Below are positions 1-10,724 of a stretch of 64,000 bases of DNA, one piece after another. Origin of the DNA: Odontocerum albicorne. Its lineage: Eukaryota > Arthropoda > Insecta > Trichoptera > Odontoceridae. The stretch's first letter is position 1. Each line of letters starts with the position of its first letter. Position numbers and translations under genes: made by a program. Where the stretch lies: positions 17,993,327 through 18,057,326 of the forward strand of contig OX463864.1 of the NCBI GenBank assembly GCA_949825065.1, read 5' to 3'. Under the pieces are notes generated by a model, which was not told where the DNA came from, did no database searches, and saw only the letters and a list, made by a program, of their open reading frames with translations.

Positions 1-1195
1 CCATTAGACCATAGAATTAGTAGGTTTTCATTGCATCAATATCTCATTTGGGGAGGCAATAACTTTTATAAACGTACTCAGCACATGCGAGTATTGTCAC
101 AAGATGTTTTTTTTTGAGCAGACTGGGTTCCTTTTTTTTTTTTTTTGGGTACCATCGGCAATCGAACCTGGTACCATAGGGTATAAGTTAGTTTATTCTC
201 TATTCTTAATGATACGAAATAAATTTGTCGAGTTAATATTCTTGAACAAATTAAACAACTTACCGAACAAAATATAAATCTCCTAATGTGTCTCTTATCA
301 AGGCTTAACACTGTGGTTACTTTGAGAAGGGTCTAGACACGTGTCTTCACTTGATAGTTATCCAGGAAACACTTGCGATCTATAGATCCTTTTTTTATAA
401 ATGGAGATCCACGAATGATCCTTTTTACGAAATTAAGAAAATAAAAGCCGGATATAAGTACTTTGTATATAGGATTAAACTCTTACAGGCTTAGTGGTCC
501 ACGTTAAGTACCACCTTTTTTTGACGCAGTACTGCACAATGGTACACACAATGTACCACTTATTAAACCTCTCTCTGTTGCTGCAAGAGCGTTCAGATTA
601 TGTACCACTTCGTATAATATAATACTTATGATTTAGCTGCAGGTCTGGTCCTGTTCAAATTCATTTAGCTTCTAATATTATTGACAGTTAGTTGTTCTTG
701 GTGTGCCGACTTGTGCGTATAAAAGAAAACGTTATATACTTGTATTAAATGTTAATAAAAAATAGTTGTATTGTGATAAAGTTGACTTCTGTAATTGTGG
801 TAAATTTATATTTAGGTTAAAAATTAATTTTATTTGGATGTATTTCGGCATTATTTGGTGGTATATTAGAAGTACCAGTGGAAGTATGGACTAATGGTAC
901 ATAAGTTGTACCACCTCACCAGGAGTTCCTTGACCTACCGAGGAAGTATAAATATGTTAATTTAGCATTTGTATGTATCATTTTTCAAACACATTAAAAA
1001 ATAATGAGAAACTTGACTTTTTATTTTTTGTGCAGCCTGAGTAAAAATAAGTGAAGTTTACCTGTGGCTGTGCCTGTAAGGGTTAACTACCCTGTGATGA
1101 ATTCGATTATTTGTAATATTATTTTTTAAGAATTTTATTTGAGGAGTTTAATAAATTAACTATTAAAGCAAATTATGTGAAAGGTGTAAAGAGAA
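1..1195. other. No recognised gene or repeat
   Basis: AT-rich sequence with poly-T runs. GTACCAC/GTGGTAC-like words recur between about 500 and 920, but I could not define element ends. All reading frames are short. Confidence 0.5.
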
Positions 1196-2030
1196 AGATC
1201 TAAGAGTGAATGTTGTGAAATCCATAGCCATGGTGATAGAAAGTGAGGAAGGAAAAGTAAATGCGATACGTGGGTGAACAATGATTTGATTTTAGCAAGT
1301 CGAGGATTTCTGCTATTTGGGTAGTATATTCTCAGATGATGGAGGAGTTAAGAGGAATATCGAACGGCGTGTAGGAAACAAGGTTAACACTTGCCTTACT
1401 GTGCTTAACAATTCCGCCAGCCACTATGCTGGACGCTAAGCATCCAGTGAAAAATGTATGTTTTAAATTAAAATTATGCAAAATCTGCTAGGTTATTTTA
1501 TGTAATTAGCTATAAAATTATTTTATTATGTAAGTCCTGGTCACTCACTATCCATCATAGGGTGGCAAGTGTTAATGGGACACTAAAACATATTTACTTG
1601 AATAGAAGAAAATCAAAATCTGCTAAGATGATAGTCCATAACAGTATTTTATTATCAACTTTGTTGTATGTGAGTGAAACGTGGATATAGACTGAAAGGA
1701 GTATAATATATGGAGTGATAATGTATGACTAAATATTAAATGAAGTGATTAGGGATGAATGTTAAGATAAAGAAGAGCACTGTGAGAGGCTTTGGAGGGC
1801 ATCTGGAACGAATAATTGAAGAAAAATAAATAAAACAAATATACAGTGCAAATGTGAGTAGAAAGTATGGATGGATAAAAAGAATGATATTTTGAAAGAA
1901 GGGAATATAAAAACGAACAATGAACGTATGAGAAGGTGTACGCATGTAGAAAAGGCGAAGAATGTATATCGAAATAAGTTCATTTTTCTACCCAGACAGG
2001 GAAAAGGCGTTGTTGTATGTAATACAGTTA
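1196..2030 (+). mobile_element. LINE-A fragment (RTE-like), broken
   Basis: Degenerate C-terminal part of a non-LTR retrotransposon. Recognisable segments in shifting frames read like 'YLGSIFSDDGGVKRNIERR', then a segment matching 'SAKM..YNSIL.STLLY.SE.W', then the downstream 'ECELKADVLSKMKKSTLRWF' type region, ending near the LINE-A 3' signature (CTACCCAGACAGGGAAA). It carries many stops and frameshifts and is split by a TTAA-flanked MITE at 1388-1571. Assignment rests on similarity to the other LINE-A copies in this window, of which 53735-54271 is the best preserved. Confidence 0.75.
1384..1575. mobile_element. piggyBac-like MITE with TTAA duplication
   Basis: The element body is 1388-1571 (184 bp). 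It starts CACTTGCC and ends GGCAAGTG (perfect 8-bp terminal inverted repeat) and is flanked on both sides by TTAA (1384-1387, 1572-1575). It interrupts LINE-A: removing it and one TTAA restores a continuous match to the uninterrupted paralogue near 22700-22720. TTAA target duplication is diagnostic of the piggyBac superfamily. No coding capacity. Confidence 0.75.
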
Positions 2031-2068
2031 ACTAGAAAATTAAAAACAAATTTAAGAAGGTCCATCAC

Positions 2069-2288
2069 TATAGTTCGGAAATTCTAGGATGAGTCCTGTG
2101 ACAGCTCACAAATTTGCCCCAATACAACCTAATGTAATGTATTTACCTAAATAACTTGCTTTTTATTAGAATTGAGGCTTATATTAAATTTGATAAAATA
2201 ATTAAAATTACTGAACATCGTTTCAAGGTTGTATTGGGGCAAATTTGAGAGCTGTCACAGGACTCATCCTAGAATTTCCGAATTATAA
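2069..2288. mobile_element. TA-type MITE, short form (~220 bp)
   Basis: Long terminal inverted repeats of about 55-60 bp begin TATAGTTCGGAAATTC and end GAATTTCCGAATTATA. Related copies lie at 20452-20991, 29678-30041 and 48608-49165. This copy lacks the ~300-bp middle found in the longer forms, so it is an internal-deletion derivative. It was probably moved by a Tc1/mariner-type transposase, judging by TA at the ends. Confidence 0.75.
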
Positions 2289-2356
2289 CTAAAGATTTAT
2301 TCGATGGATTTTGAAAAGTCATATATGTTAACGATTTTTTTTCCTTTTTATTTCAG

Positions 2357-2459
2357 ATGGTGCAAGAAATTGACAATTCATCATCATTCGAGACTGCCAC
2401 GTGGGTCGTTTGAGATGGAAAATATTCTGGATGCTGTAGAAAGATTTTTTACAAATTGA
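2357..2459 (+). CDS. Possible 3'-terminal coding exon (unrecognised)
   Basis: A strong polypyrimidine tract with acceptor TTTATTTCAG ends at 2356. If the preceding intron is phase 2 (one base of the codon comes from this exon), the exon reads 34 codons without a stop, including 'SFEMENILDAVERFFTN', then TGA at 2457-2459. An AATAAA lies about 40 nt downstream (2499-2504). No upstream exon was identified and the protein is not recognised. It could equally be chance in AT-rich DNA or part of an old retroelement. Confidence 0.2.
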
Positions 2460-3905
2460 AATATTTTAAACGGTATGAATACTGTTAATAATATTTATAA
2501 TAAAATAATAATCTAGATAACATACTTTCTTTAAGAGCGTTCTTACTTGAGACTTGAACCCACTTTTATTTAAAGATCAAAAATATTACAAAGAATAAAA
2601 TAAGTTTAGTGTGAGCATAGGAAGGTGGCGGCTGTTGATCTTAGAATATGTGGCAGTTATTCATATATGTTGTCATCTTGGTAACATGGTCGTCATCCCC
2701 CTTTAGAAGACATAATTTTTTTCTTGCATCAGGGCACACTACCCGTGGGTGTATCCAAACTATTGGACTACCCAATTTCTCTCTGGCCATGGAAACTTTA
2801 ATGGCAAACTCTTTAGCTTCGATCTTGTCCCTTTGCCCTGTTGTAATTTTTGCGGTCATCTAGACCAAGAGTTCACTTTTTTCGGCCACCTACCCCTTTA
2901 TCAAAAACTTTTAAAACCGTCGACCACCTAGTAATTTACTTTACTTACTCGAATTAATAAATTTGTACAGTACTCGATATTAAATATTTCACTAGATATC
3001 AAACTTTTCATTTTAATCACTTGTAATTAAGGATTGAAAAAGATAAAAGCACTACGGATTATGCATTGCATTATCTTGTGCAACATTTAATATTGAAATT
3101 TGCACTGACAAAAATGAAAGCAAAAAAATACTATTTTGATGACACATTTTACCTTTTCGTTCACAAGTTTGGTATATAATGTGTTTTTTATCAAAAAAGT
3201 GTTTTTTATTTTTATTTTTTAACTTCTTAATTAGGTACCTATTGGAATCATAGATATTTTGAAGTAACAAACAAATAGCAGTAGTAAGGAGGTCTATTTT
3301 TGCTGACGTCGACCCCCAATTTTTTTGATTGAAACTATCGACCCCTAGAAAAATCAAATAGACCCCAGGGGTCGATATCGACCACTTTGGTAACTCTTAA
3401 TCGAGTCAATAATTTGTGAAAGGATCTTCACCTAGCCTTATATCGATTCACCTTCTGACCGATCTAGTGGCGTCAAAGGTTAGTATTTGAAGTTTTTTTT
3501 TGAAAGTACTGCAAACTTGTTAGACTGTAAGAACTTCAGGAATAAGTATATATACTGCACTGCGAGTCATTTTCCATATTTCTGTGTCGCCACCAAAGGA
3601 CCCCCTTTGTGCAGATCCTTCATAGTTATTGCACGACGTCACGCTTATAACAAATTAATAAAGAAGATTTTGATATTTTAATGTGGATCGCGCTGAAAGA
3701 TGACTTATTTTCTCCCCTATGTCAGGGTGGGAAGAGATGGGGCTGAACTGAACTATGGATATACGTAAACTGGGTATATGTATAATAAAACGCGCCATCT
3801 TCCTAAACTTCTTATGTCCTAAATTTTCTCATGTAATGTCAGTTGTATGATCTCATATTTTTCTTTTCAACGTGCAAATATATGTTCAAAATACTCAAAG
3901 TCATG
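2460..3905. other. No gene recognised; one short retroelement trace
   Basis: The segment 2520-2650 resembles the 3' segments duplicated at 39229-39650 ('gagcg.tcttacttg.gac..gaaccca', 'aggtggcggctg'), so it is probably an old retroelement 3' end. Nothing else was identified; frames on both strands are short. Confidence 0.45.
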
Positions 3906-4160
3906 TTTGATCTTTATTCTTCTTCATGGCGTGTTCAATGCTGAGCGTCGTGTTCCTCTGCTATGTATTAAACTCGGCGCATCACATGTATCCATCCCTC
4001 ACAGTTTCGGGTCATGTAGAATGCAGTGCTTAAACACGATCCTGTTAACTCCTTTATTTGATGTGCCCATCTCATATAACACCTTTCTCTTTCTCGCCTT
4101 CCCTCAACTGTCCCCGTGATCACCAACTTTTTCAGAATATCATCATTCGTTTTCAAGCAA
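3905..4160 (-). mobile_element. LINE-C 3' ORF remnant
   Basis: The minus strand encodes a C-terminal LINE peptide of the type 'VITGTVEGRRERERCYMRW', then 'ELTGSCLSTAF' and 'NCEGWIHVMRRV'. The same tail recurs at 37095-37330 (-), 42307-42490 (+) and 62890-63090 (+). Non-LTR retrotransposons are typically 5'-truncated like this. Confidence 0.65.
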
Positions 4161-4164
4161 CATA

Positions 4165-4381
4165 GACGACCTCCGTGGCCTAGTTGGTAAGACGTCTATC
4201 TCCCAGCTCGAAGGTTGCGGATTCAAATCCCACTGAAACCCAGATTTTTTTAAAGGATTCTAATCTGATTTTCACTTAAGACCTCTTTAACATATTTCTG
4301 GTTGGTTGGAAAAGATTGCTACATGACAATAAGCCTTCCAGATTGTACTGTATACAACGAAAGTGTCATACAATACAATAC
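4165..4381 (+). mobile_element. SINE-1 (tRNA-derived), near full length
   Basis: The head is tRNA-like, with an A-box-like TGGCCTAGTTGG and a B-box-like GGTTGCGGATTCAAATCC. A T-rich linker and a body follow, then a tail containing GGTTGGTTGGAAAAGATTGC and AATAAGCC, ending in AAAGTGTCATACAATAC. The tail matches the 3' end of LINE-F (16965-17036). At least ten further copies occur in this window. Confidence 0.85.
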
Positions 4382-4496
4382 GTCCCAAAGTAAGTATTTT
4401 TACCAATCTTTTCGTCGTGGGATCTCTACTGCACATCCCCATTTTTCGATATACTTGAACGGAAAGGAGAACAAACGGGTATATATTACTGGAGGT

Positions 4497-4600
4497 GCAT
4501 GGCCGCGCAGTAACGCACTGGACTCCGTGCGAAAAGTTGCCAGTTCGAACCTCGCGCTATGCTACTCTCCTCGAATAACGCAGGTATTTTTTTGTTTTTC
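4497..4600 (+). mobile_element. SINE-2 (second tRNA-derived family)
   Basis: The tRNA-like head starts GCATGGCCGCGCAGTAACGC, with a B-box-like CAGTTCGAACC, followed by a conserved 'GCTACTCTCCTCGAA' stretch. Homologous copies are at 14278-14400 (-) and 40140-40245 (-). Their divergence from each other argues against a functional tRNA gene. Confidence 0.7.
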
Positions 4601-4956
4601 CAAAAATAAATTGAAAAAAACATGCCTGTTTGCTTCGATCGTCTTACTTCGGTGTACCATCGGATCTAGTACAGCGGTGTAGCTGGGGAGTTTGCTGGTG
4701 TGCAATGGTTCACTCACTCAAAGAAAACTCCACGGCACAGCTTTGCATTTCAACTGAATTTAAGTTGGAATGGCGAGAGGAACCTCAACTACGAGGCCCA
4801 ACAACGGTGGCGATTGACCGTCAGTGGCTCCATCGCTTGACTTAATCATTAATCCAGAATGTTCACCCTAAGAATATTCTTTTGTAATGTGCAGTATGTT
4901 GTGCTTCCCATAATCATAATATTTCCTTTTTTCAAAATTGCTTTCTTCCTATAGAC
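4600..4956. other. Unassigned
   Basis: A moderately GC-rich stretch at 4680-4845 has an open frame containing 'QLRGPTTVAIDRQWLHRL', which I do not recognise and cannot support as a gene. Confidence 0.3.
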
Positions 4957-5462
4957 CAGTGTTCCCCAACCTTTTTAGACCTGTGGACCGGTAAAAAAAG
5001 GAAAAAAAATTCGCGGACCACTAATACTGAAATAAAAATGTTTTTTTATTTATTGTAATATTTTTTTAATCTTATATTGTGACAGATGGACATATGTAAC
5101 TATAATTAACAAATATACATATAACAGTTAAACAATTTTAATTGTAACATTGTCTGATACAATTCAAATTTAACAAAAACAATGGGGTTTTTTCAACAAA
5201 CTAATGCGAAACCTGCTGTTGCATCTTTGCTAATATATTGGATATTCTAGGCTGCAGTGTTGTCTCTGTCTCTGACAGACGAAGTGCTGCATTCACGTCC
5301 AGTCTATTCCTTTGTTTCGATTTTATTGAGGACATTGATGAAAATGCTGTATTTAATATTTTTGCATGGCGAATTTCTTGAAATTTGGCATACTGTTTGC
5401 GGCCCGGCGGAAAGTCTTTGCGGCCCGGCACCGGGCCGCGGACCACCGGTTGGGGAACACTG
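4957..5462 (-). mobile_element. hAT transposon remnant with transposase C-terminus
   Basis: Terminal inverted repeats are CAGTGTTCCCCAACC and GGTTGGGGAACACTG. The flanking 8-bp duplications are CTATAGAC (4949-4956) and CTCTAGAC (5463-5470), one mismatch. An 8-bp duplication and CAGTG ends are typical of hAT. On the minus strand (stop at 5201) a segment reading 'SSMSSIKSKQRNRLDVNAAL', then '...LQPRISNILAKMQQQVSH' and stop, resembles the C-terminus of hAT transposases. The rest of the transposase is missing, so the element is a deletion derivative. Confidence 0.8.
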
Positions 5463-5734
5463 CTCTAGACGATTCTTCCTCTAATACGAATTCCACTTAT
5501 GATATGTGTGCATTGTTGAGTAATTTTAAGTTATATGTCTTTGCTACGTCCAATAAATATTGCGTTTATTTTTCTTTGAATAACTTTTCTACCTGCAGAT
5601 CGATTGCAAAATGTTTACAATTTAATTAGCTGAAGCTTTAAATAATCATCAAATTGCTTGTTTTTAAATCATATTTATTATATTGACTCTCTTATAATAG
5701 CATTAACAGTAATAACACAAATCATCCTGGTATG

Positions 5735-6115
5735 GAAGCACCTTAGTTAAAAAATTCGTTCACCTCTTCGATATTTTTTATTGAGTCATTTCTTATTCGT
5801 CGTGGAATTTCTACTTCACATTCTTCGAAATAAGAGCACCTTAGTTAAGAAACTCGTTCTCCTCTTCGTTATTCTTTATTGAGTCATTTCTTATTCGTCG
5901 TGGGATCTCTACTTCACATCCCCATTCTTCGAAATAAGAGCACCTTAGCTAAGAAACCTACTTTACATCTCCATTCTTCGAAATAAAAGTACCTTAGTTA
6001 AGAAACTTACTAAACATCCTCATTCTTCGAAATAAGAGCACCTTAGTTAAGAAACTCGTTCACCTGTTCGTTATTCTTTATTGAGTCATTTCTTATCGAA
6101 TCTCGAATCGGTCAA
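5735..6115. repeat. Tandem repeat, degenerate, up to ~110 bp units
   Basis: Three to four imperfect units share ACCTTAGTTAAGAAACTCGT, TTATTGAGTCATTTCTTA and CATTCTTCGAAATAAGAGC, with internal deletions shortening the middle units. A related fragment (CGTCGTGGGATCTCTAC) lies at 4411-4450. Confidence 0.7.
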
Positions 6116-6564
6116 CGATAATCGATAATTGACATTAGTTCTCTATCTTAATTCATCCGTTTCATGATGTCAACCATTCTTCGATAGCACCACATTTCAA
6201 AAGTTGTTTATTTAATAAAAAATAAAAATTAAATAACAGTTGATTATCCGACGTGCCTCACAAATTTGGACATGTCTCTTGTCACATAATAATTTTGATG
6301 TGGTTTTTTGTTATTCTTTTTTTTGTGAAATCGTTAGGAATTCATATTGGCCAACAGCTCTATGGATATTTTCCCCTTCAAGGTGGATTCTTGAGAAACC
6401 GTCGCATATCTCACAAGAGCGTGACGAATTGCCGTTTTTCTGTGTTGTACTGTACCGGTTTCCAATATTTTTGACCCTTTCATTGTATAACCGTTATATT
6501 TTAACTAAAAAATCTTCAAACTTTTTAATGTTTTATTAATAGGCAATCCGTCCAAACTAAAATG

Positions 6565-6693
6565 ATTTGTGCAATCAAATTCTAGTCATTATACAATTAT
6601 ATTAGTCAATATAATTAATTTTTTTTTTAAATGACAATTCTAGACAATTTAAAGTTTCAGATGATAAAGCTTAAAAAAAATTAATAATCGAAA
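6565..6693 (-). mobile_element. LINE-D fragment, left flank of the mariner insertion
   Basis: This matches 32190-32310 (for example TTAATAATCG versus TTAACAATCG) and continues at 8229 after the mariner-like insert. It is the preinsertion sequence of that element. Confidence 0.65.
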
Positions 6694-6923
6694 TATTGGG
6701 TGTTAACATAAGTTGTGTCCGTTTTTTTTTTCAATTTAAAAATGAGTCCCAAAAGTAAAACAAAATGGTAAAGATTATACGTCATTCGAAAGAAAATTTT
6801 CTGCTCTACAAGATATTGTGTTTGCTTTTACGTTATATATATTATTTTATTTGATTACAAACCTTCAAAATGGAATGTCAAGTAGACGAAAGTGAGCATT
6901 TTCGACACCTCCTTCTGTTCGCG

Positions 6924-7262
6924 GCTGGTGGTATGTTACTGTTCCTAGAAGCCGGGTGCTGTGAGACGGGGAGAACGCCGGAACCTGACAAAGCCTATCA
7001 AGATCGTTGCCATGTCGATTCATCCCTATGGATATGTTCGCCAATAACATCTCTGGTGAGATTCGACGACGTATGTTATATGGGATGGAAGAAACACCCA
7101 TAAACAACATATAGTGAAGCTAACTACTCAAATACTTCCTCAAATTATACATAGATAAACACTCCACACACAGATGACATAACCGTGTAAAAGGTAATCC
7201 CTGAAATCACTGATATAACAGACGAAACACGTGGGTTATACGTTATTATTATTTTGAAAATT
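6924..7262. other. Non-mariner insert between two mariner 5' ends
   Basis: GC-richer sequence (for example GAAGCCGGGTGCTGTGAGAC) with no match elsewhere in the window. It is filler DNA or a fragment of another element captured during rearrangement. Confidence 0.45.
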
Positions 7263-7572
7263 ATATATTGGGTGTTAATATAAGTTGTGTCCGTTTATTT
7301 TTTAATTTAAAAATGAGCACCAAAAGTAAAACAAAATGGTGCAGATTATACGTCATTCGAAAGAAATTTTCCGCTCTACAAGATATTGTGTTTGCTTTTA
7401 CGTTACATATATTATTTTATTTGATTACAAGCCTTCAAAATGGAATGTCAAGTAGATGAAAGTGAGCATTTTCGACACCTCCAGTGGACTTCGATGAGGA
7501 CCGCTTAAACCATATTATTTATGAAAATCCCCTTCAAACCACCGTAGAATTGGCTGAGCAGATGAATTGTAG

Positions 7573-8052
7573 TCACATGACTGTATACCGCCATCTTAAA
7601 TCAATGGGAAAAGTCCGAAAGTTCGCGCTTGGGTTCCACATGTTTTGAATGAAAACAACAAAAATCAACGTTCGACAATGTCTGCTGGTTTGCTCGCGCG
7701 TCATCGAGCTACGCATGACCACAAGCAAAGGTTCCTTTACCGTATCATTACTGGTGATGAAAAATTGTTTGAAAATGGTGATGAAAAATGTTTGAAGGGG
7801 ATGTTCATGAATAATATGGTTTAAGAGGTCCTCATCGAAGTCCACTGGTCGTCCGGAATGCTCCATGTCTTTCAGGTCGAAATTACCATCTTTGAAACGC
7901 AAAAACCATCGACGAGCTGTCCTTTTATTCATAGCATCTTCAACGTACACTTTGCAAATATCGTGAGCAGCTTTGGCAGCTTTATTCCCTCGATTGAACG
8001 CGAACAGAAGCAGGTGTCGAAAATGCTCACTTTCGTCTACTTGACATTCCAC
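7573..8052 (-). pseudogene. Mariner transposase N-terminal fragment
   Basis: The frame opens with 'MECQVDESEHFRHLLLFAF' and continues through the HTH-type DNA-binding region ('NKAAKAAHDICKVYVEDAMN', then 'TARRWFLRFKDGNFDLKD') and 'SGRPVDFDEDLL'. After about 85 codons ('PLQT') it crosses the inversion junction and the remaining residues are not transposase in the correct orientation. The first exon-like segment also occurs at 6870 and 7441 on the + strand. The catalytic DDD domain is absent, so this is non-functional. Confidence 0.8.
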
Positions 8053-8228
8053 TTTGAAGGCTTGTAATCAAATAAAATAATATATATATAACGTAAAAGC
8101 AAATACAACATCTTGTAGAACAGAAAATTTTCTTTTGAATGACGTATAACCTTTACCATTTCGTTTTACTTTAAGCGCTCATTTTTAATTTGGAAAAAAA
8201 CGGACACAACTTATGTTAACACCTAATA

Positions 8229-8260
8229 TAAGTGGAAAAAGCCCACGAAGAAAGAATTAA
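8229..8260 (-). mobile_element. LINE-D fragment, right flank of the mariner insertion
   Basis: TAAGTGGAAAAAGCCCACGA matches the sequence following the empty site at 32307 (TAAGTGGAAAAGTTCCTCGA), then diverges. Confidence 0.55.
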
Positions 8261-8329
8261 CTTATTATATTGTATATAAAAACATTTTTTTCTCCTTTTA
8301 GAAGATACATATAAACATACCACTACGCT

Positions 8330-8535
8330 ATTTCCCTATGGTGGTAGGCAGAAAGGACAGTGCGCTAAGTAGTCCTATCTCGACACATATCTTTCGCTTC
8401 TTCTATATCTATACGTTTTCTCATACAACGTCTTTCTATGTTTTCTTCTTTCAAAACATCATTATCTTATGCAACCATACTTTTCTTGGTGTTTCTTTAC
8501 CACGACTTCCAGTCACATTTGTCACTTCACTAATA
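8330..8535 (-). mobile_element. LINE-A 3' end
   Basis: Begins at the LINE-A 3' signature (GGTAGGCAGAAAGGACAG) and continues with the antisense of the 'RPRKVWL.QVN' region. Heavily decayed. Confidence 0.6.
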
Positions 8536-8827
8536 TAAAAAGAGGCAAATATTATAATTTTCAATACTTTATTGGTATATTTACGTATATAAGTCAAGCT
8601 TGTACTTGACAGAAATAAGATTAATGACATGAAGAAGTGTGCTCTAAGAAAAAAAGTGTAAAGTGTCAATGCATGAATAAAGGTGAAATGAAGACATTGA
8701 AAATGATTTTTTAAGTAAGTAAGTTTTAACAAACAAGTTTCGAGATGGTATAGGCATATGGAGATAATTAATGTCAAAATAATTACTAAAATATTATATT
8801 AATATAAATACCAAATATTAAGGACAA

Positions 8828-9175
8828 TATTTTGCCTCTGGAGTTGAGTAACCCTGCATCAACATATGTGAACCTTTTAATTCTGCAAAGCAACTTGCAT
8901 CTCGTTCCACTAATGAGGCCGTGTGTTTTCTATATCTCAATATATATATCCATAAAATTCCCACAAAATTCTCAAAGGTTATTAAATAATTTTAAAACGA
9001 TGACTTTAATTTATTCTACTGCTTTTTGTATCTTCATGTTAGTTTAAGATAAAGTTGTATTATTTGTCAATAATTTTAAGTACTTGTATAACCTGTCACA
9101 TGTTCATTTGTATATAAAGACACTGTTGTGTCGTTAATAAAATAAAATAAAAAATAAAAAATAAAAAAAATAATA
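8828..9175 (+). mobile_element. LINE-E 3' end with A-rich tail
   Basis: The + strand contains TCTGGAGTTGAGTAACCCTG and the peptide-like 'FYISIYISIKFPQNSQRLL'. It ends with GACACTGTTGTGTCGTTAAT and an (AAAATAAAAAAT)n tail. A second copy is inverted at 50890-51370. The A-rich 3' tail and 5' truncation fit a non-LTR retrotransposon. Confidence 0.65.
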
Positions 9176-9194
9176 ATAATTTACAAATCAGAAG

Positions 9195-9300
9195 TGCATG
9201 GTGTGCGTGGAAGATCTAGGAAAACGTGGTCGGATCAAGTGAGTCAGATTTTGAAATAATGTTAAGTGAGAAGAAAGAATACATGCGGACGTAATTTCAA
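9195..9300 (+). mobile_element. LINE-A fragment
   Basis: 'VRGRSRKTWSDQVSQILK' is recognisable as the LINE-A region after the retrotransposon core, followed by stops. Short and decayed. Confidence 0.55.
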
Positions 9301-9774
9301 CCGATTTTGTATTGTTTGACAGTGATCCGTTCAGCTATATATCACAATAATCAATTCAACAAAAAAGAAAAGATAATCTCATTGCAATGAACAAAACGTC
9401 ACATAAAAAAGAAACAAATAAGTTCACCCGTCAGGTGAGAAGAAAGGAGAGGAAAGTGTAGAAAAAGATTAACGAATTATTGACACACGTCTCATCACGA
9501 TTATCCTAAGTTCGTTATACTATGTTATATACAAGAGATGTTTAGTATTATAATATATAAATAATATTTTAAATTGTATTAATTTGTATTTTGGGTTATA
9601 AAGGGTTAATTATTTTATGGTTAGATTCGAGGATAAAATTGTGAATGAAACAGTATAATAAGAAATATCCCCCCTATCGCTGACGGATAAAGTGGAAATG
9701 GTTGCAAATAATCTTTGTTTTAAGATTGATTTTGAATATTTAATATATCCGCATTAGCTCTAGATTCTTGCCTC
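9300..9774. other. No recognised feature
   Basis: AT-rich sequence without a reading frame or repeat that I could match elsewhere in the window. Confidence 0.4.
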
Positions 9775-10505
9775 CTAGTCTACAACATAAAGATACTGTC
9801 TCTATATTATATCTATGACAGTAAGATGATGCCTCGTGAACTACGACACTAAGATATTGCCTCCTGATTTACGACACAAAAATGCTGCGTCTTAATTTAC
9901 GACATTAAGATGATATCTGTTAATCTACAATACTAAAGTCCTGCCTCCTAATCAATGGCACAAATGTACCGCCTGCTTATCAAAGACACAAAGTGGATAT
10001 CACCTAATCTACAACACAAAGTTGCTACCTCCTAATCAACGACACAAAGGTGCTGCCTCATAAACAACGACACAACTATGTTGCTTCTTAACCAACAACA
10101 CAAAGATGTTAGCTCCTAATTAACGACATAAAGGTGCCACCTTCTTATCTACAACACAAATACACTGTCTCTTAATCTACGGCAAAACGAAACTGTCTCT
10201 TAATTAACGAAATAAAGTTGCTACCACCTAATCTACAACACAAAGACGCTGCTTCTTAATCTACGACACAACGATGCTGCCTCCTAATCAACGACACAAA
10301 GATGCTACCTCCTAACCAACGACACAAAGGTGTTGCATGCTAATAACGACATAAAGGTGCTGCCTACTAATCTACAACACAAATACACTGCTTACTAATC
10401 TACGACATAACGATACTGTCTTCTAATTTACAACATTAAGGTGCTGCTTCGTAATCTATAAGACAAAGTCACGTCTTTCTAATTAACGATACAAAGATTT
10501 TCCAT
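9775..10505. repeat. Degenerate ~28-bp tandem repeat
   Basis: About 25 units of a consensus like CTGCCTCCTAATCAACGACA followed by CAAAGATG. Units vary by substitutions and 1-2-bp indels, so no long frame survives. Divergence suggests an old array no longer homogenised. Confidence 0.8.
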
Positions 10506-10507
10506 GA

Positions 10508-10605
10508 CAAAAAAATAGGGGGTCAGCCAGAATCGAACCGCAACCATTTATTTGGAAGACAGTCATATTTCTAACTGCGCCATGGAGGTCGTATATCGTC
10601 GTTAT
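10508..10605 (-). mobile_element. SINE-1, 5' part
   Basis: The reverse strand carries the tRNA-like head (GACCTCCATGGCGCAGTTAG on the minus strand, B-box-like GGTTGCGGTTCGATTC). It lacks the LINE-F-type tail. Confidence 0.65.
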
Positions 10606-10724
10606 TATAGTTAGAATAATAAACTAGAAATTGAATTTATTTCTTATTACTTTTCAAATAAATACTTTATACTCAACAAACATCGCGCTCGCACTACATA
10701 ATTTATTTCACTCGTTTCGTTGCA

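Larger units (their letters stand above)
6696..8226. mobile_element. Rearranged mariner composite flanked by TA
   Basis: The element starts TTGGGTGTTAACATAAG and ends CTTATGTTAACACCTAA, with TA at 6694-6695 and 8227-8228. Both outer ends are 5' ends of the same mariner. One 5' segment (6696-6923) is followed by 340 bp of unrelated DNA. A second 5' segment starts at 7268, followed by an internal + strand piece (7484-7770) and an inverted 5' half (7785-8226, minus). The paralogous site at 32290-32320 has no insert. Confidence 0.8.

Noticed and set aside
2641..2863. Overlapping frames on both strands around 2650-2860
   Set aside because: Both strands are equally open and neither has motif, splice or repeat support.
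3052..3357. 101-codon minus-strand frame
   Set aside because: AT-rich, Lys/Asn/Phe-rich chance frame with no recognisable motif or context.
5201..5446. Independent 81-codon host gene
   Set aside because: Lies inside a hAT element with terminal repeats and ends like a hAT transposase, so it is a transposon remnant.
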